64,000 bases of DNA from Thauera sp. JM12B12 (GTDB lineage: Bacteria > Pseudomonadota > Gammaproteobacteria > Burkholderiales > Rhodocyclaceae). Within the stretch, counting starts at the first letter, position 1; each line of letters starts with the position of its first letter. Positions 28,731 through 37,102 of this stretch are shown in pieces. The DNA lies in NCBI RefSeq assembly GCF_039614725.1, contig NZ_CP154859.1, positions 3,038,001-3,102,000 of the forward strand. Direction: 5' to 3'. The notes under the pieces are model-generated. The model was not told the DNA's origin. It did not search any database and worked only from the letters and a program-made list of their open reading frames with translations. The translations under genes and the position numbers were made by a program.

Positions 28731-29909
28731 ATGCTGATCGACTTCTTCCTGCACCTGAAGGCGCGCAAGCTGCCGGTCTCGACGCGCGAGTTCCTCACCG
28801 TGCTCGAGGGGCTGCGCGATCATGTGTGCGGCCCGTCGCTCGACGACTTCTACTTTTTCGCGCGCACCTGCCTGGTCAAGGACGAATCGCTCTACGACCG
28901 CTTCGACCAGGCCTTCGGAGAGTACTTCAAGGGCGTCACCGCCCTGCCCGGGCTGGAACTCGACCTGCCCGAGGAGTGGCTGCGCGCGATGGCGCGCAAG
29001 CACCTCTCGGCGGAGGAGATCGCCCGCCTCGAGAAGCTCGGCTGGGACAAGCTGATGGACGAATTCCGCAAGCGCCTCGACGAGCAGAAGGGTCGCCACC
29101 AGGGCGGCAACAAGTGGATCGGCACCGGCGGCAGCTCGCCCTTCGGCAACAACGGCACCCACCCGGAAGGCATCCGCGTCGGCGGCGAATCCGCGGGCAA
29201 CCGCACGGCGGTGAAGGTGTGGGACAAGCGCGAGTTCCGCAACCTCGACGACTCGGTCGAGCTCGGCACGCGCAACATCAAGGTCGCGCTGCGCCGGTTG
29301 CGCCGCTTCGCCCGCGAGGGGGCGGCCGAGGAACTCGATCTCGACGGCACCATTGCCGCCACCGCGCGCAACGCCGGCTGGCTCGACCTCCACATGCGCC
29401 CGGAGCGCCACAACGCGGTCAAGGTGCTGCTGTTCCTCGACGTCGGCGGCTCGATGGACGACCACATCAAGGTGTGCGAGGAACTGTTCTCCGCCTGCCG
29501 GCTGGAGTTCAAGCACCTCGAGCACTTCTATTTCCACAACTGCGTGTACGAGGGCGTGTGGCGGGACAACCACCGCCGCCACAGCGAGCGTTTGCCGCTG
29601 CTCGACGTCATCCACAAGTACGGCCCCGACTACAAGCTGATCTTCGTCGGTGACGCGACCATGAGCCCGTACGAAATCCTCCATCCGCACGGCTCGGTCG
29701 AGCACATGAATGCGGAGGCCGGGGCCACCTGGCTGCGCCGCCTGCTCGACGCCTACCCGGCGGCGGCATGGCTCAATCCGGAACCCGAGCGCCTGTGGCC
29801 GTACCGCAAGTCGATCGAGCTGATCCAGCAGATCGTCGGCGGACGGATGTTCCCGCTCACGCTCGATGGGCTGGCGCGCGCGATGCAGTCGCTTTCACGC
29901 AAGCACTAG
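28731..29909 (+). CDS. CoxE-like VWA domain protein
   Basis: This is the probable partner of the MoxR ATPase. The 392-residue protein has an N-terminal helical region, a Gly/Asn-rich hinge (about residues 125-155), and a C-terminal von Willebrand A domain. The metal-ion site reads LDVGGSMDD: Asp237 and Ser241 are kept, but the first Ser of the usual DxSxS is Gly239. The ATG at 28731 starts at the conserved MLIDFFLHLK. Metal-centre maturation is the usual role of such pairs; here it is inference. Confidence 0.82.
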   Translation: MLIDFFLHLKARKLPVSTREFLTVLEGLRDHVCGPSLDDFYFFARTCLVKDESLYDRFDQAFGEYFKGVTALPGLELDLPEEWLRAMARKHLSAEEIARLEKLGWDKLMDEFRKRLDEQKGRHQGGNKWIGTGGSSPFGNNGTHPEGIRVGGESAGNRTAVKVWDKREFRNLDDSVELGTRNIKVALRRLRRFAREGAAEELDLDGTIAATARNAGWLDLHMRPERHNAVKVLLFLDVGGSMDDHIKVCEELFSACRLEFKHLEHFYFHNCVYEGVWRDNHRRHSERLPLLDVIHKYGPDYKLIFVGDATMSPYEILHPHGSVEHMNAEAGATWLRRLLDAYPAAAWLNPEPERLWPYRKSIELIQQIVGGRMFPLTLDGLARAMQSLSRKH

Positions 29910-29951
29910 GGGCGCCCCGCCGCCACGGAGGAATGCGCCCGGGCCGGGCGC

Positions 29952-29977
29952 AAAAAAAAAGCGGCCAATCGGCCGCT
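29952..29977 (-). terminator. Rho-independent terminator of the marR-type gene
   Basis: On the minus strand the stem AGCGGCC/GGCCGCT with a four-base loop is followed by a run of nine T. It lies about 80 bp after the marR-type gene and between convergent genes. Reading the other way there is no T tract. Confidence 0.9.
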
Positions 29978-30054
29978 CAAGCTGCTGTCCGCACAAGTGT
30001 CAAACACTGTGTGAAACACTTTCGAGCCGGCCCGCCTCTGGGGCCGGCCGTGCT

Positions 30055-30558
30055 TCATTCGGTGAAGGGCAGGGGCTGCATGCCGAAGCCTTCGTCGAGA
30101 TGCTTGATCTGGCGGAGCAACTTGTCGAGCTCGCTCTGCAGGCTCGCGAGCCCCTCGTCGTCCATCAGCCGCAAGGCCTCGGGCAGCACACCACGTGCAG
30201 GCGACGGCGCCCGATCGAGCAAGGCGCCGCCTTCCTCGGTGAGGTAGAGCCTGACGACGCGCTGGTCCGCGCTGGTCCGCTCCTTGCGCACCAGTCCGGC
30301 GCTCTCGAGCCGGTCGACCATGTTCGAAGTGGTCGACTGATGCAGGGCCATGCGGTTGGCGAGTTCGCCCACGCGCAGACCGTTCGATTCGCGCAACTCC
30401 TGCAAAGCCCACAGCTGAGCACCGGTCACGCCGCTCTGCCGTTCGATCCACTGCGAGTGGCGCTGGGCCGTCCGGATGAGGATCCGGAAACGCTGCAGCA
30501 CCGACAAGGGACTCGGCGGCGGCGCCGGTTTCTTCACTTTCTGTTGCGTTTCTGCCAT
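30055..30558 (-). CDS. MarR-family transcriptional regulator
   Basis: This is a 167-residue winged-helix regulator. The DNA-binding region is clear: LRVGELANRMALHQSTTSN as recognition helix-turn-helix and ADQRVVRLYLTEEG as the wing. The ATG at 30558 is preferred over an in-frame TTG at 30588. The N-terminal Lys/Pro-rich tail is variable in the family. The ligand and targets are unknown; the nearest gene it could control is the divergent chloride transporter gene 185 bp away. Confidence 0.85.
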   Translation of the reverse strand: MAETQQKVKKPAPPPSPLSVLQRFRILIRTAQRHSQWIERQSGVTGAQLWALQELRESNGLRVGELANRMALHQSTTSNMVDRLESAGLVRKERTSADQRVVRLYLTEEGGALLDRAPSPARGVLPEALRLMDDEGLASLQSELDKLLRQIKHLDEGFGMQPLPFTE

Positions 30559-30742
30559 CGGAATCTCGCCGGAACTATATTTGCTCAAAGCATCATTGTC
30601 AAAAAAACATCACGCCCTGCCACAGGGCGTATGGTAGCGGTATCGTTCACCTTTCGCATGCGCAACACGGCAAAAAAAGCGCTGCGCCGGAGCCCGCCAG
30701 ACACCGGCCAATCATGTTTGCTGCGCCGCACCAGAGAACGCA

Positions 30743-32230
30743 ATGAGCCCGCATCCGAACGCCGATGAAACGCCCCGCCAACGCTCGCGCTGGCGCCTCG
30801 ACCGCCTCCTGCGCGGCGGACGTCGTTATGCCCTTCCCTGGTTGTCATGGCAGCGCTGGCACGTACGCCTGCTGCTGGTCGGCGCCGCACTGCTGGCCGG
30901 CCTGATCGCGATCGCATTCGCGATCGGCGCCGAGCTCGCGATCAGTGCCCACGCCGGGGTGGTCCGCGAGCGCCCCTGGCTCAGCCTGCTCATCGCACCG
31001 GCGGGCTTCGCCGCGCTCGCGTGGATCTCGCGACGCCTTTTCCCCGCCACCGAGGGCAGCGGCATCCCGCAGGCGATCGCGGCATCGATGTCGGACGACG
31101 GCCGCGTGCGGCGGCAGCTGCTGTCGTTCCGCATCGCCGTTGCCAAGGTCTTCCTCACCCTGGGCGGGCTGCTGTCGGGCGCCTCGATCGGCCGCGAGGG
31201 CCCATCCGTGCAGATCGGCGCCTCGGTCATGCACCTGCTGGCCGGGCGCAAGCGGCGGCGTATCGCGTCGAGCCGCGACCTCATCGTTGCCGGCAGCGGC
31301 GCAGGCATTGCTGCAGCGTTCAACACCCCGCTGGGCGGGATCATGTTCGCGATCGAGGAGATGTGTCGCCACCGCGCCTTCCGCGCCAACAGCACGACGC
31401 TGACCGCAGTGATCTTCGCCGGCCTGATGTCGCTCGCCGTGCTGGGCAACTACACCTACTTCGGCCGCACGCTGGCGAGCGTCGGCTGGCCCGACGGGAT
31501 CTGGCTGGTGCTCGCCTGCGGGGGCATCGGTGGCCTGCTGGGGGGTGGTTTCTCACGCCTGCTGATCGCATCCGCACGCGGCCTGCCCGGGCAGCTGGGC
31601 GTGTTCGCGCTCAGCCGGCCGGTCGCCTTCGCGGCCTTGTGCGGACTGGCGACCGGGATCATCGGCTGGGCCAGCGGCGGGCTGACCTACGGTACCGGCT
31701 ATGCCGAATCGAAGGCGGCGCTCGAGGGCAGTGCAGCGCTGCCGACGGCCTTCATGCTGATGAAGATGGCCGTGATCTGGCTCGCCTTCGTGTCACGCAT
31801 CCCGGGCGGCATCTTCGCCCCGGCGCTCGCCGTGGGCGCCGGACTGGGTTCGGACATCGCCCTGCTGCTTCCAGGCGAACCCGACCCGGCCGTGCTGGTT
31901 CTGGGGATGGTGGCCTTTCTCGCCGCGATGACGCAGACGCCGATCACCTCCTTCGTGATCGTCATGGAGATGACCGCGAACCACGAGATGCTGCTGCCGT
32001 TGATGGCCACCGCGGTGGTCGCCCATGGGGTATCTCGCTCGGTGGCACCGATTCCGCTCTACCACGCGCTCTCCCACGCCTGGCTGCGACGCGCAGAAGG
32101 CCGGCTGCACCGCGCCGGCCCCCCGCCACGACCATCGACGCCGTCAGTTGTAGCGCCCGAGGCCCCTGCCGCTGACGGCGCCACGCAAACCGGCTCAGCG
32201 AATGCCGGCGCGCCGGATCAGCGCCTGTAG
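30743..32230 (+). CDS. ClC-family chloride channel/transporter
   Basis: This 495-residue inner-membrane protein has all three ClC filter segments: GSGIP at residues 105-109, GREGP at 150-154 and GGIFAP near 361. Glu152 would be the gate. The internal Glu205 in FAIEEM matches the proton-path glutamate of E. coli ClcA, suggesting H+/Cl- antiport. The long Pro/Ala tail after about residue 455 is non-conserved, and its last 36 bp overlap the 3' end of livM on the opposite strand. Confidence 0.88.
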   Translation: MSPHPNADETPRQRSRWRLDRLLRGGRRYALPWLSWQRWHVRLLLVGAALLAGLIAIAFAIGAELAISAHAGVVRERPWLSLLIAPAGFAALAWISRRLFPATEGSGIPQAIAASMSDDGRVRRQLLSFRIAVAKVFLTLGGLLSGASIGREGPSVQIGASVMHLLAGRKRRRIASSRDLIVAGSGAGIAAAFNTPLGGIMFAIEEMCRHRAFRANSTTLTAVIFAGLMSLAVLGNYTYFGRTLASVGWPDGIWLVLACGGIGGLLGGGFSRLLIASARGLPGQLGVFALSRPVAFAALCGLATGIIGWASGGLTYGTGYAESKAALEGSAALPTAFMLMKMAVIWLAFVSRIPGGIFAPALAVGAGLGSDIALLLPGEPDPAVLVLGMVAFLAAMTQTPITSFVIVMEMTANHEMLLPLMATAVVAHGVSRSVAPIPLYHALSHAWLRRAEGRLHRAGPPPRPSTPSVVAPEAPAADGATQTGSANAGAPDQRL

Positions 32231-33148
32231 CTCGCCGACGATCCCACGACGGAACAGCAGCACGCAGACCACGAAGATCACCCCCATGATCACCGTGACC
32301 CAGGAGCCCACGCTGTCGGCCAGCTCCGTCTGCAGCGAGACGATCGTCGCCGCGCCGACCAGCGGCCCGAGCACGGTACCGAGGCCGCCCAGCAGCGTCA
32401 TCAGCACCACCTCGCCCGACATGTGCCAATGCACGTCGGTCAGCGAGGCAAGCTGGAACACCAGGGTCTTGGTCGCCCCCGCCATGCCGGCGAGCGAGGC
32501 GGAGAGCACGAACGCGAGGAGCTTGAACTTCGCCACGTCGTAGCCTAGGGACACCGCGCGCGGCTCGTTCTCGCGAATCGCCTTGAGGATCTGGCCGAAG
32601 GGCGAATTGATCGTGCGATAGATGATGAAGAAGCCGATGCAGAAGATCGCGAACACGAGGTAATACATCGCGATGTTGTTCGACAGGTCGATGACGCCGA
32701 ACAGGTGGCCGCGCGGCACGCCCTGCAGGCCGTCCTCGCCGCCGGTCGCCTTCCACTGCAGGACGATGAAATACACCATCTGCGACAGCGCCAGCGTGAT
32801 CATCGCGAAGTAGATCCCGGTGCGGCGGATCGCCAGCACGCCGAACACCCAGCCGAGCACGCCGGCAGCGAGCGTGCCGCCGATGATGCCGAGCTCGGGC
32901 GTGACGCCGACATCGCGCACCAGCATGCCGCAGACGTAGCCCGCGCTACCGAGGAAGGCGGCGTGACCGAAGGAGAGCAGGCCGGCGAAACCGAGCAGCA
33001 GATTGAACGCGCAGGCGAACAACCCGAAGCACAGGATCTTCATCAGGAAGGTGGGATACACCGCGAACGGGGCCACCAGCCCGATCAGGAACAGCACGCC
33101 GAAGAGGATCGGGGTGGCGCGCGCGAACATCGAATTCGTATCGTTCAT
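32195..33148 (-). CDS. livM: Branched-chain amino-acid ABC transporter permease LivM
   Basis: This 317-residue membrane permease forms half of the channel of a LIV-type importer. It has about nine hydrophobic segments and the family signatures LLGFAGLLSFGHAAFLGSAGY and an EAA-like loop with GYDVAKFKLLAFVLSA. The ATG at 33148 gives a normal family length. It is the last gene of the livG-livF-binding protein-livH-livM operon, 23 bp after livH. Confidence 0.9.
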   Translation of the reverse strand: MNDTNSMFARATPILFGVLFLIGLVAPFAVYPTFLMKILCFGLFACAFNLLLGFAGLLSFGHAAFLGSAGYVCGMLVRDVGVTPELGIIGGTLAAGVLGWVFGVLAIRRTGIYFAMITLALSQMVYFIVLQWKATGGEDGLQGVPRGHLFGVIDLSNNIAMYYLVFAIFCIGFFIIYRTINSPFGQILKAIRENEPRAVSLGYDVAKFKLLAFVLSASLAGMAGATKTLVFQLASLTDVHWHMSGEVVLMTLLGGLGTVLGPLVGAATIVSLQTELADSVGSWVTVIMGVIFVVCVLLFRRGIVGELQALIRRAGIR

Positions 33149-33171
33149 CAGCTTGTTTCCTGTCGCCTCGT

Positions 33172-34053
33172 TCAGGCCTTGCCGAACAGACCGGCCGGCC
33201 GCACCAGCAGCACGATCACCATGATCACGAACACCACCACCGCCGAGGCTTCCGGGTAGAAGACCCGGGTCAGACCCTCGATCAGCCCGAGGCCGATGCC
33301 GGTGAGGATGGAGCCCATGATCGACCCCATGCCGCCGATCACCACCACCGCGAACACCACGATGATCAGGTTCGAACCCATCAGCGGGCTGACCTGATAG
33401 ATCGGCGCGGCCAGGACGCCGGCGAAGGCCGCGAGCGCCACGCCGAAGCCGTAGGTGAAGGTGATCAGCAAGGGCACGTTGATGCCGAGCGCCTGGACGA
33501 TCTGCGGATTCTCGGTGCCGGCGCGCAGGTAGGCGCCGAGCTTGGTCTTCTCGATGATGAACCAGGTGGCGAAGCACACCGTCAGCGCCGCGACCACCAC
33601 CCAGCCGCGATAGATCGGCAGGAACATGAAGCCGAGGTTCACCCCGCCCTGCAGCAGTTCGGGCACGGGGTAGGACTGACCCGAGATGCCGTACTGGTCG
33701 CGGAAGATGCCCTCGAAGATCAGCGCCAGGCCGAAGGTGAGGAGCAAGCCGTAGAGGTGGTCGAGCTTGTAGAGCTTGCGCAGCATCGTGCGCTCGATGA
33801 CCACGCCGAGGGCGCCGATGACGATGGGCGCGAACAGCAGCGCCACCCAGTAGTTGATGCCGAGCTTGTTGAGCGCGATCCACGCCACGAACGCACCCAT
33901 CATGTACTGGGCGCCGTGGGTGAAGTTGATGATGTTGAGCAGCCCGAAGATGATCGCCAGGCCCAGGCTCAGGATCGCGTAGAACGAACCGTTGATGAGG
34001 CCGACCAGCAGCTGGCTGCCGAGCAGCGCGCTCGGGACACCGAAGATTTCCAT
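33172..34053 (-). CDS. livH: Branched-chain amino-acid ABC transporter permease LivH
   Basis: LivH is the second channel subunit. The 293-residue protein shows LGLAIIFGLLNIINFTHGAQ and GIGLGLIEGLTRVFYP, the standard LivH landmarks, in an all-helical membrane protein. The ATG at 34053 has GGGAG upstream; an upstream in-frame ATG (34068) lacks one. It follows the binding-protein gene by 72 bp. Confidence 0.92.
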   Translation of the reverse strand: MEIFGVPSALLGSQLLVGLINGSFYAILSLGLAIIFGLLNIINFTHGAQYMMGAFVAWIALNKLGINYWVALLFAPIVIGALGVVIERTMLRKLYKLDHLYGLLLTFGLALIFEGIFRDQYGISGQSYPVPELLQGGVNLGFMFLPIYRGWVVVAALTVCFATWFIIEKTKLGAYLRAGTENPQIVQALGINVPLLITFTYGFGVALAAFAGVLAAPIYQVSPLMGSNLIIVVFAVVVIGGMGSIMGSILTGIGLGLIEGLTRVFYPEASAVVVFVIMVIVLLVRPAGLFGKA

Positions 34054-34125
34054 GTGCGACTCCCGCACCGGAGCGGCTGCGCCACCCCGGTGCGTCGTGA
34101 AGTGCGGGAGAGCCCCGCGATCAGC

Positions 34126-35340
34126 TTACTTCTTGACCAGCGGGCACTTCGACTGCGCCAGCGGCAGGAAGGCCTCGTCCGCCGGGATGGTCTGGCGGAT
34201 GTGGTAGTAGTCCCACGGGTACTTGGACTCGTCCGGCTTCTTGACCTGGGCGAGGTACATGTCGTGGATCATGCGGCCGTCGTCGCGTATGCGGCCGTTC
34301 TTGGCGAAGAAGTCGTTGATCGGCGTGGACTTCATCTGCGCCATGACCTTGCCCGCCTCGTCGGTGCCGGCGGCCTTGACCGCGCGCAGGTAGTGCATCA
34401 CCGAAGAGTACTGGCCGGCCTGCACCATGGTCGGCATGCGCTTGTGCTTGTCGAAGAAGCGCTTGGACCAGGCGCGGGTCTCGTCGTTGAGATCCCAGTA
34501 GAAGCCGGTGGTCAGGTACATGCCCTGGGTGCTCTGCAGACCGAGCGAGTGCACGTCGGAGATGAACATCAGCAGGCCGGCGAGCGACTGCTTGGGCGTG
34601 ACGCCGAACTCGGCCGCCTGCTTGATCGCGTTGGTGGTGTCGGCGCCGGCGTTGGCCAGGCCGATGATCTTGGCGCCCGAGGCCTGGGCCTGGAGCAGGA
34701 AGGACGAGAAGTCGGAGGCCGGGAAGGGATGGCGCACGGAGCCGAGCACCTTGCCGCCGTTGGCGGTGACGACCGCTGACGAATCCCGCTCCAGCGCCTG
34801 GCCGAAGGCGTAGTCGGCGGTGAGGAAGTACCAGGTGTCGCCGCCCTGCTGGGTCACGGCCTTGGCGGTGCCGTTGGCGAGGGCGTAGGTGTCGTAGGTG
34901 TAGTGCACCGCAAGATCGGTGCATTGCTCGTTGGTGATCGGCGTCGAACCCGGGCCGCTCATAAGCGTGATGCGGTTCATCTCCTTGGCGACCTTCATCA
35001 CCGCCAGCGCGGTCGAGGTCGTCACCAGCTCGGTGGCGGCATCCACGGCCTCGCGCTCGAACCACTCGCGTGCCTTGTTGGAGGCGATGTCGGCCTTGTT
35101 CTGGTGGTCCGCGGAGACCATCTCCACCTTGAACTCGGGTTTGGCCTCGGCGATGAAGTCCTCGATCGCCATCTGGGTGGCGAGCACCGCGCCGGCGCCG
35201 GCGAGATCGGAGTAGGTGCCCGACATGTCGGTGAGCACGCCGATCTTGACGGTATTGCCCGAGATCTGCGCGCTCGCCGCGCCCGACAGCGTCGCGAAAG
35301 CGGCCGCGCAGGCCAGCGTGGTGAGTTTCTTCATCTGCAT
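34126..35340 (-). CDS. Periplasmic substrate-binding protein of a LIV-type ABC transporter
   Basis: This 404-residue exported protein has a signal peptide ending near residue 25 (GAASA, then QISGN). The mature protein has the type I periplasmic binding fold of LivJ relatives, with IGVLTDMSGTYSDLAGAG. Similar proteins bind branched-chain amino acids, aromatic compounds or amides; the substrate is not readable here. GGAG lies 7 bases before the ATG at 35340. The gene lies between livF and livH, and the long 5' gap of 57 bp may allow separate mRNA stability. Confidence 0.88.
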   Translation of the reverse strand: MQMKKLTTLACAAAFATLSGAASAQISGNTVKIGVLTDMSGTYSDLAGAGAVLATQMAIEDFIAEAKPEFKVEMVSADHQNKADIASNKAREWFEREAVDAATELVTTSTALAVMKVAKEMNRITLMSGPGSTPITNEQCTDLAVHYTYDTYALANGTAKAVTQQGGDTWYFLTADYAFGQALERDSSAVVTANGGKVLGSVRHPFPASDFSSFLLQAQASGAKIIGLANAGADTTNAIKQAAEFGVTPKQSLAGLLMFISDVHSLGLQSTQGMYLTTGFYWDLNDETRAWSKRFFDKHKRMPTMVQAGQYSSVMHYLRAVKAAGTDEAGKVMAQMKSTPINDFFAKNGRIRDDGRMIHDMYLAQVKKPDESKYPWDYYHIRQTIPADEAFLPLAQSKCPLVKK

Positions 35341-35397
35341 CGTGTGTCTCCGTCTCGTTCGTGTGGTTGTTACGCGAGGACTGCGCGGCGGTGCCGC

Positions 35398-36120
35398 TCA
35401 GACCCCCAGCGTCTGGTGCAGCCAGTCCATCTTCCCCGGGAGTTCTTCCGCGGAGATGGTGGCGATGATCTCGCCGTGCTCGAGCACGTAGTGACGGTCG
35501 GCGAGCGGCGCGGCGAAGCGGAAGTTCTGCTCCACCAGCACGATTGTGAAGCCGCGCGATTTCAGCTCGACGATCACCTCGCCGAGCTTCTTGACGATGA
35601 CCGGTGCCAGCCCCTCGGTGATCTCGTCGAGCAGCAGCAGCTTGGCCCCGGTGCGCAGCACCCGCGCCATCGCCAGCATCTGCTGCTCGCCGCCCGAGAG
35701 CTTGGAACCGGGGCTGCTACGGCGCTCGTAAAGGTTGGGGAACATCTCGTAGATCTCGTCCACCGACAGCGCCCCGCTCGCCACCTGCGGCGGCAGCATC
35801 AGGTTCTCCTCGGTACTGAGCGAGGCGAAGATCGCGCGCTCCTCGGGCACGTAGCCGATGCCATAGCGCGCCATGCGGTGGGTCGGCTCGGCAATGACCT
35901 CGCGACCATTGACCATGATCGAGCCGGTGCGCTTGCCAACCAGGCCAAGCACCGATTTGAGCGTGGTCGAACGCCCCGAGCCATTGCGCCCGAGCAGCGT
36001 CACGCACTCGCCGCGCGCGACCTTGATGTCGATGCCGTGCAGGATGTGCGACTCGCCGTAGAAGGCGTGCAGGTCGTGGATCCGGAGCATCTCCGGATGG
36101 GGGGTGAAGGCACTGGTCAT
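35398..36120 (-). CDS. livF: Branched-chain amino-acid ABC transporter ATPase LivF
   Basis: This is a 240-residue cytoplasmic ATPase of the importer. The signature LSGGEQQM and Walker B LLLLDEITEGL are intact. The Walker A reads GRNGSGRSTT, with Arg50 in place of the lysine that normally contacts ATP phosphates; the codon on the minus strand is CGT. I recall Arg in this place in some other LivF proteins, so it may be a subfamily feature rather than an inactivating change. The gene is 19 bp after livG. Confidence 0.9.
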   Translation of the reverse strand: MTSAFTPHPEMLRIHDLHAFYGESHILHGIDIKVARGECVTLLGRNGSGRSTTLKSVLGLVGKRTGSIMVNGREVIAEPTHRMARYGIGYVPEERAIFASLSTEENLMLPPQVASGALSVDEIYEMFPNLYERRSSPGSKLSGGEQQMLAMARVLRTGAKLLLLDEITEGLAPVIVKKLGEVIVELKSRGFTIVLVEQNFRFAAPLADRHYVLEHGEIIATISAEELPGKMDWLHQTLGV

Positions 36121-36139
36121 GGCTCTCGCGTCGCGTGAA

Positions 36140-36907
36140 TCAGTGGTGGGCGTCGCTCATGTCGTCCGAACCGACATAGGCCTCGAGCACCTTGGGGTTC
36201 TTCGACACTTCGGCGTAGCTACCCTCGGCGAGGACGCTGCCGCGGGTGAGCACGGTGATGCGGTCGCACAGGTTGGCGACCACCGACAGGTTGTGCTCGA
36301 CCATCAGGATGGTGCGATTGGCCGACACCTTGCGGATGAGCTCGACCACGCGCGCGATGTCCTCGCTGCCCATGCCCTGGGTGGGTTCGTCGAGCAGCAT
36401 CATGCGCGGCTCGAGCGCGAGCGTGGTTGCGATCTCCAGCGCACGCTTGCGCCCGTAGGGCATCTCGGCGGTGAAGGTGTCGGCGAAGGAGGTCAGATCG
36501 ACCGCCTCGAGCAGCGCCATCGCCTCGTCGTTGAGGATCTCCAGCGACTTCGCCGAGCGCCAGAAATGGAACTCCGTCCCGAGCCGGCGCTGCAGCCCGA
36601 TGCGCACGTTCTCGAGCACGGTGAGATTGGGGAAGGTCGCCGAGATCTGGAAGGAGCGCACCATGCCGCGGCGCGCGGTCACCGCCGGCGCCTCGCGGGT
36701 GATGTCCTTGCCCTCGAAGAGGATCGCCCCCGAGGTCGGCGGCAGGAACTTGGTCAGCAGGTTGAAGACCGTGGTCTTTCCTGCGCCGTTGGGGCCGATG
36801 AGGGCGTGGATATGCCCTTTCTGCACCTTCAGGTTGACGTCGGATACAGCGACGAAGCCCTTGAACTCCTTGGTGAGTCCACGGGTTTCGAGAATGAACT
36901 CGCTCAA
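36140..36907 (-). CDS. livG: Branched-chain amino-acid ABC transporter ATPase LivG
   Basis: This 255-residue partner ATPase has a normal Walker A (GPNGAGKTT), a modified signature segment MPYGRKRALEIA that is usual for LivG, and Walker B MMLLDEPTQGMG. The start codon is TTG at 36907: AGGAGA lies 6 bases upstream and no ATG occurs before the first conserved strand. It is the first gene of the liv operon. Confidence 0.9.
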   Translation of the reverse strand: MSEFILETRGLTKEFKGFVAVSDVNLKVQKGHIHALIGPNGAGKTTVFNLLTKFLPPTSGAILFEGKDITREAPAVTARRGMVRSFQISATFPNLTVLENVRIGLQRRLGTEFHFWRSAKSLEILNDEAMALLEAVDLTSFADTFTAEMPYGRKRALEIATTLALEPRMMLLDEPTQGMGSEDIARVVELIRKVSANRTILMVEHNLSVVANLCDRITVLTRGSVLAEGSYAEVSKNPKVLEAYVGSDDMSDAHH

Positions 36908-37040
36908 GGGTGTCTCCTGCCCGGGGGTTCGTTTTTATGCAGGCAGTGTTCCGGCCGGAGCGGGAGGCGTCAACCTATGGTTTGCCCCAATGTGCAGCGC
37001 AGCGCGGATCGCGCGCGGGCAGGCGCGGCGGGCGAAAGAA

Positions 37041-37077
37041 GCAACGGGCGGTCGCCCTTCGGCGCGCCGCCCGTTGC
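37041..37077 (-). terminator. Terminator hairpin after htpG
   Basis: This is a perfect 11-bp stem, GCAACGGGCGG/CCGCCCGTTGC, followed on the minus strand by TTCTTTC. It lies just after the htpG stop and before the liv operon start, so it most likely ends the htpG transcript. Confidence 0.7.
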
Positions 37078-37102
37078 TGTCGTACCGCAGACCGGAGCAG
37101 GA

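Noticed and set aside
35955..35990. livF as a pseudogene because of the altered Walker A
   Set aside because: The reading frame is full length, all other ATPase motifs are intact and the operon is undisturbed.
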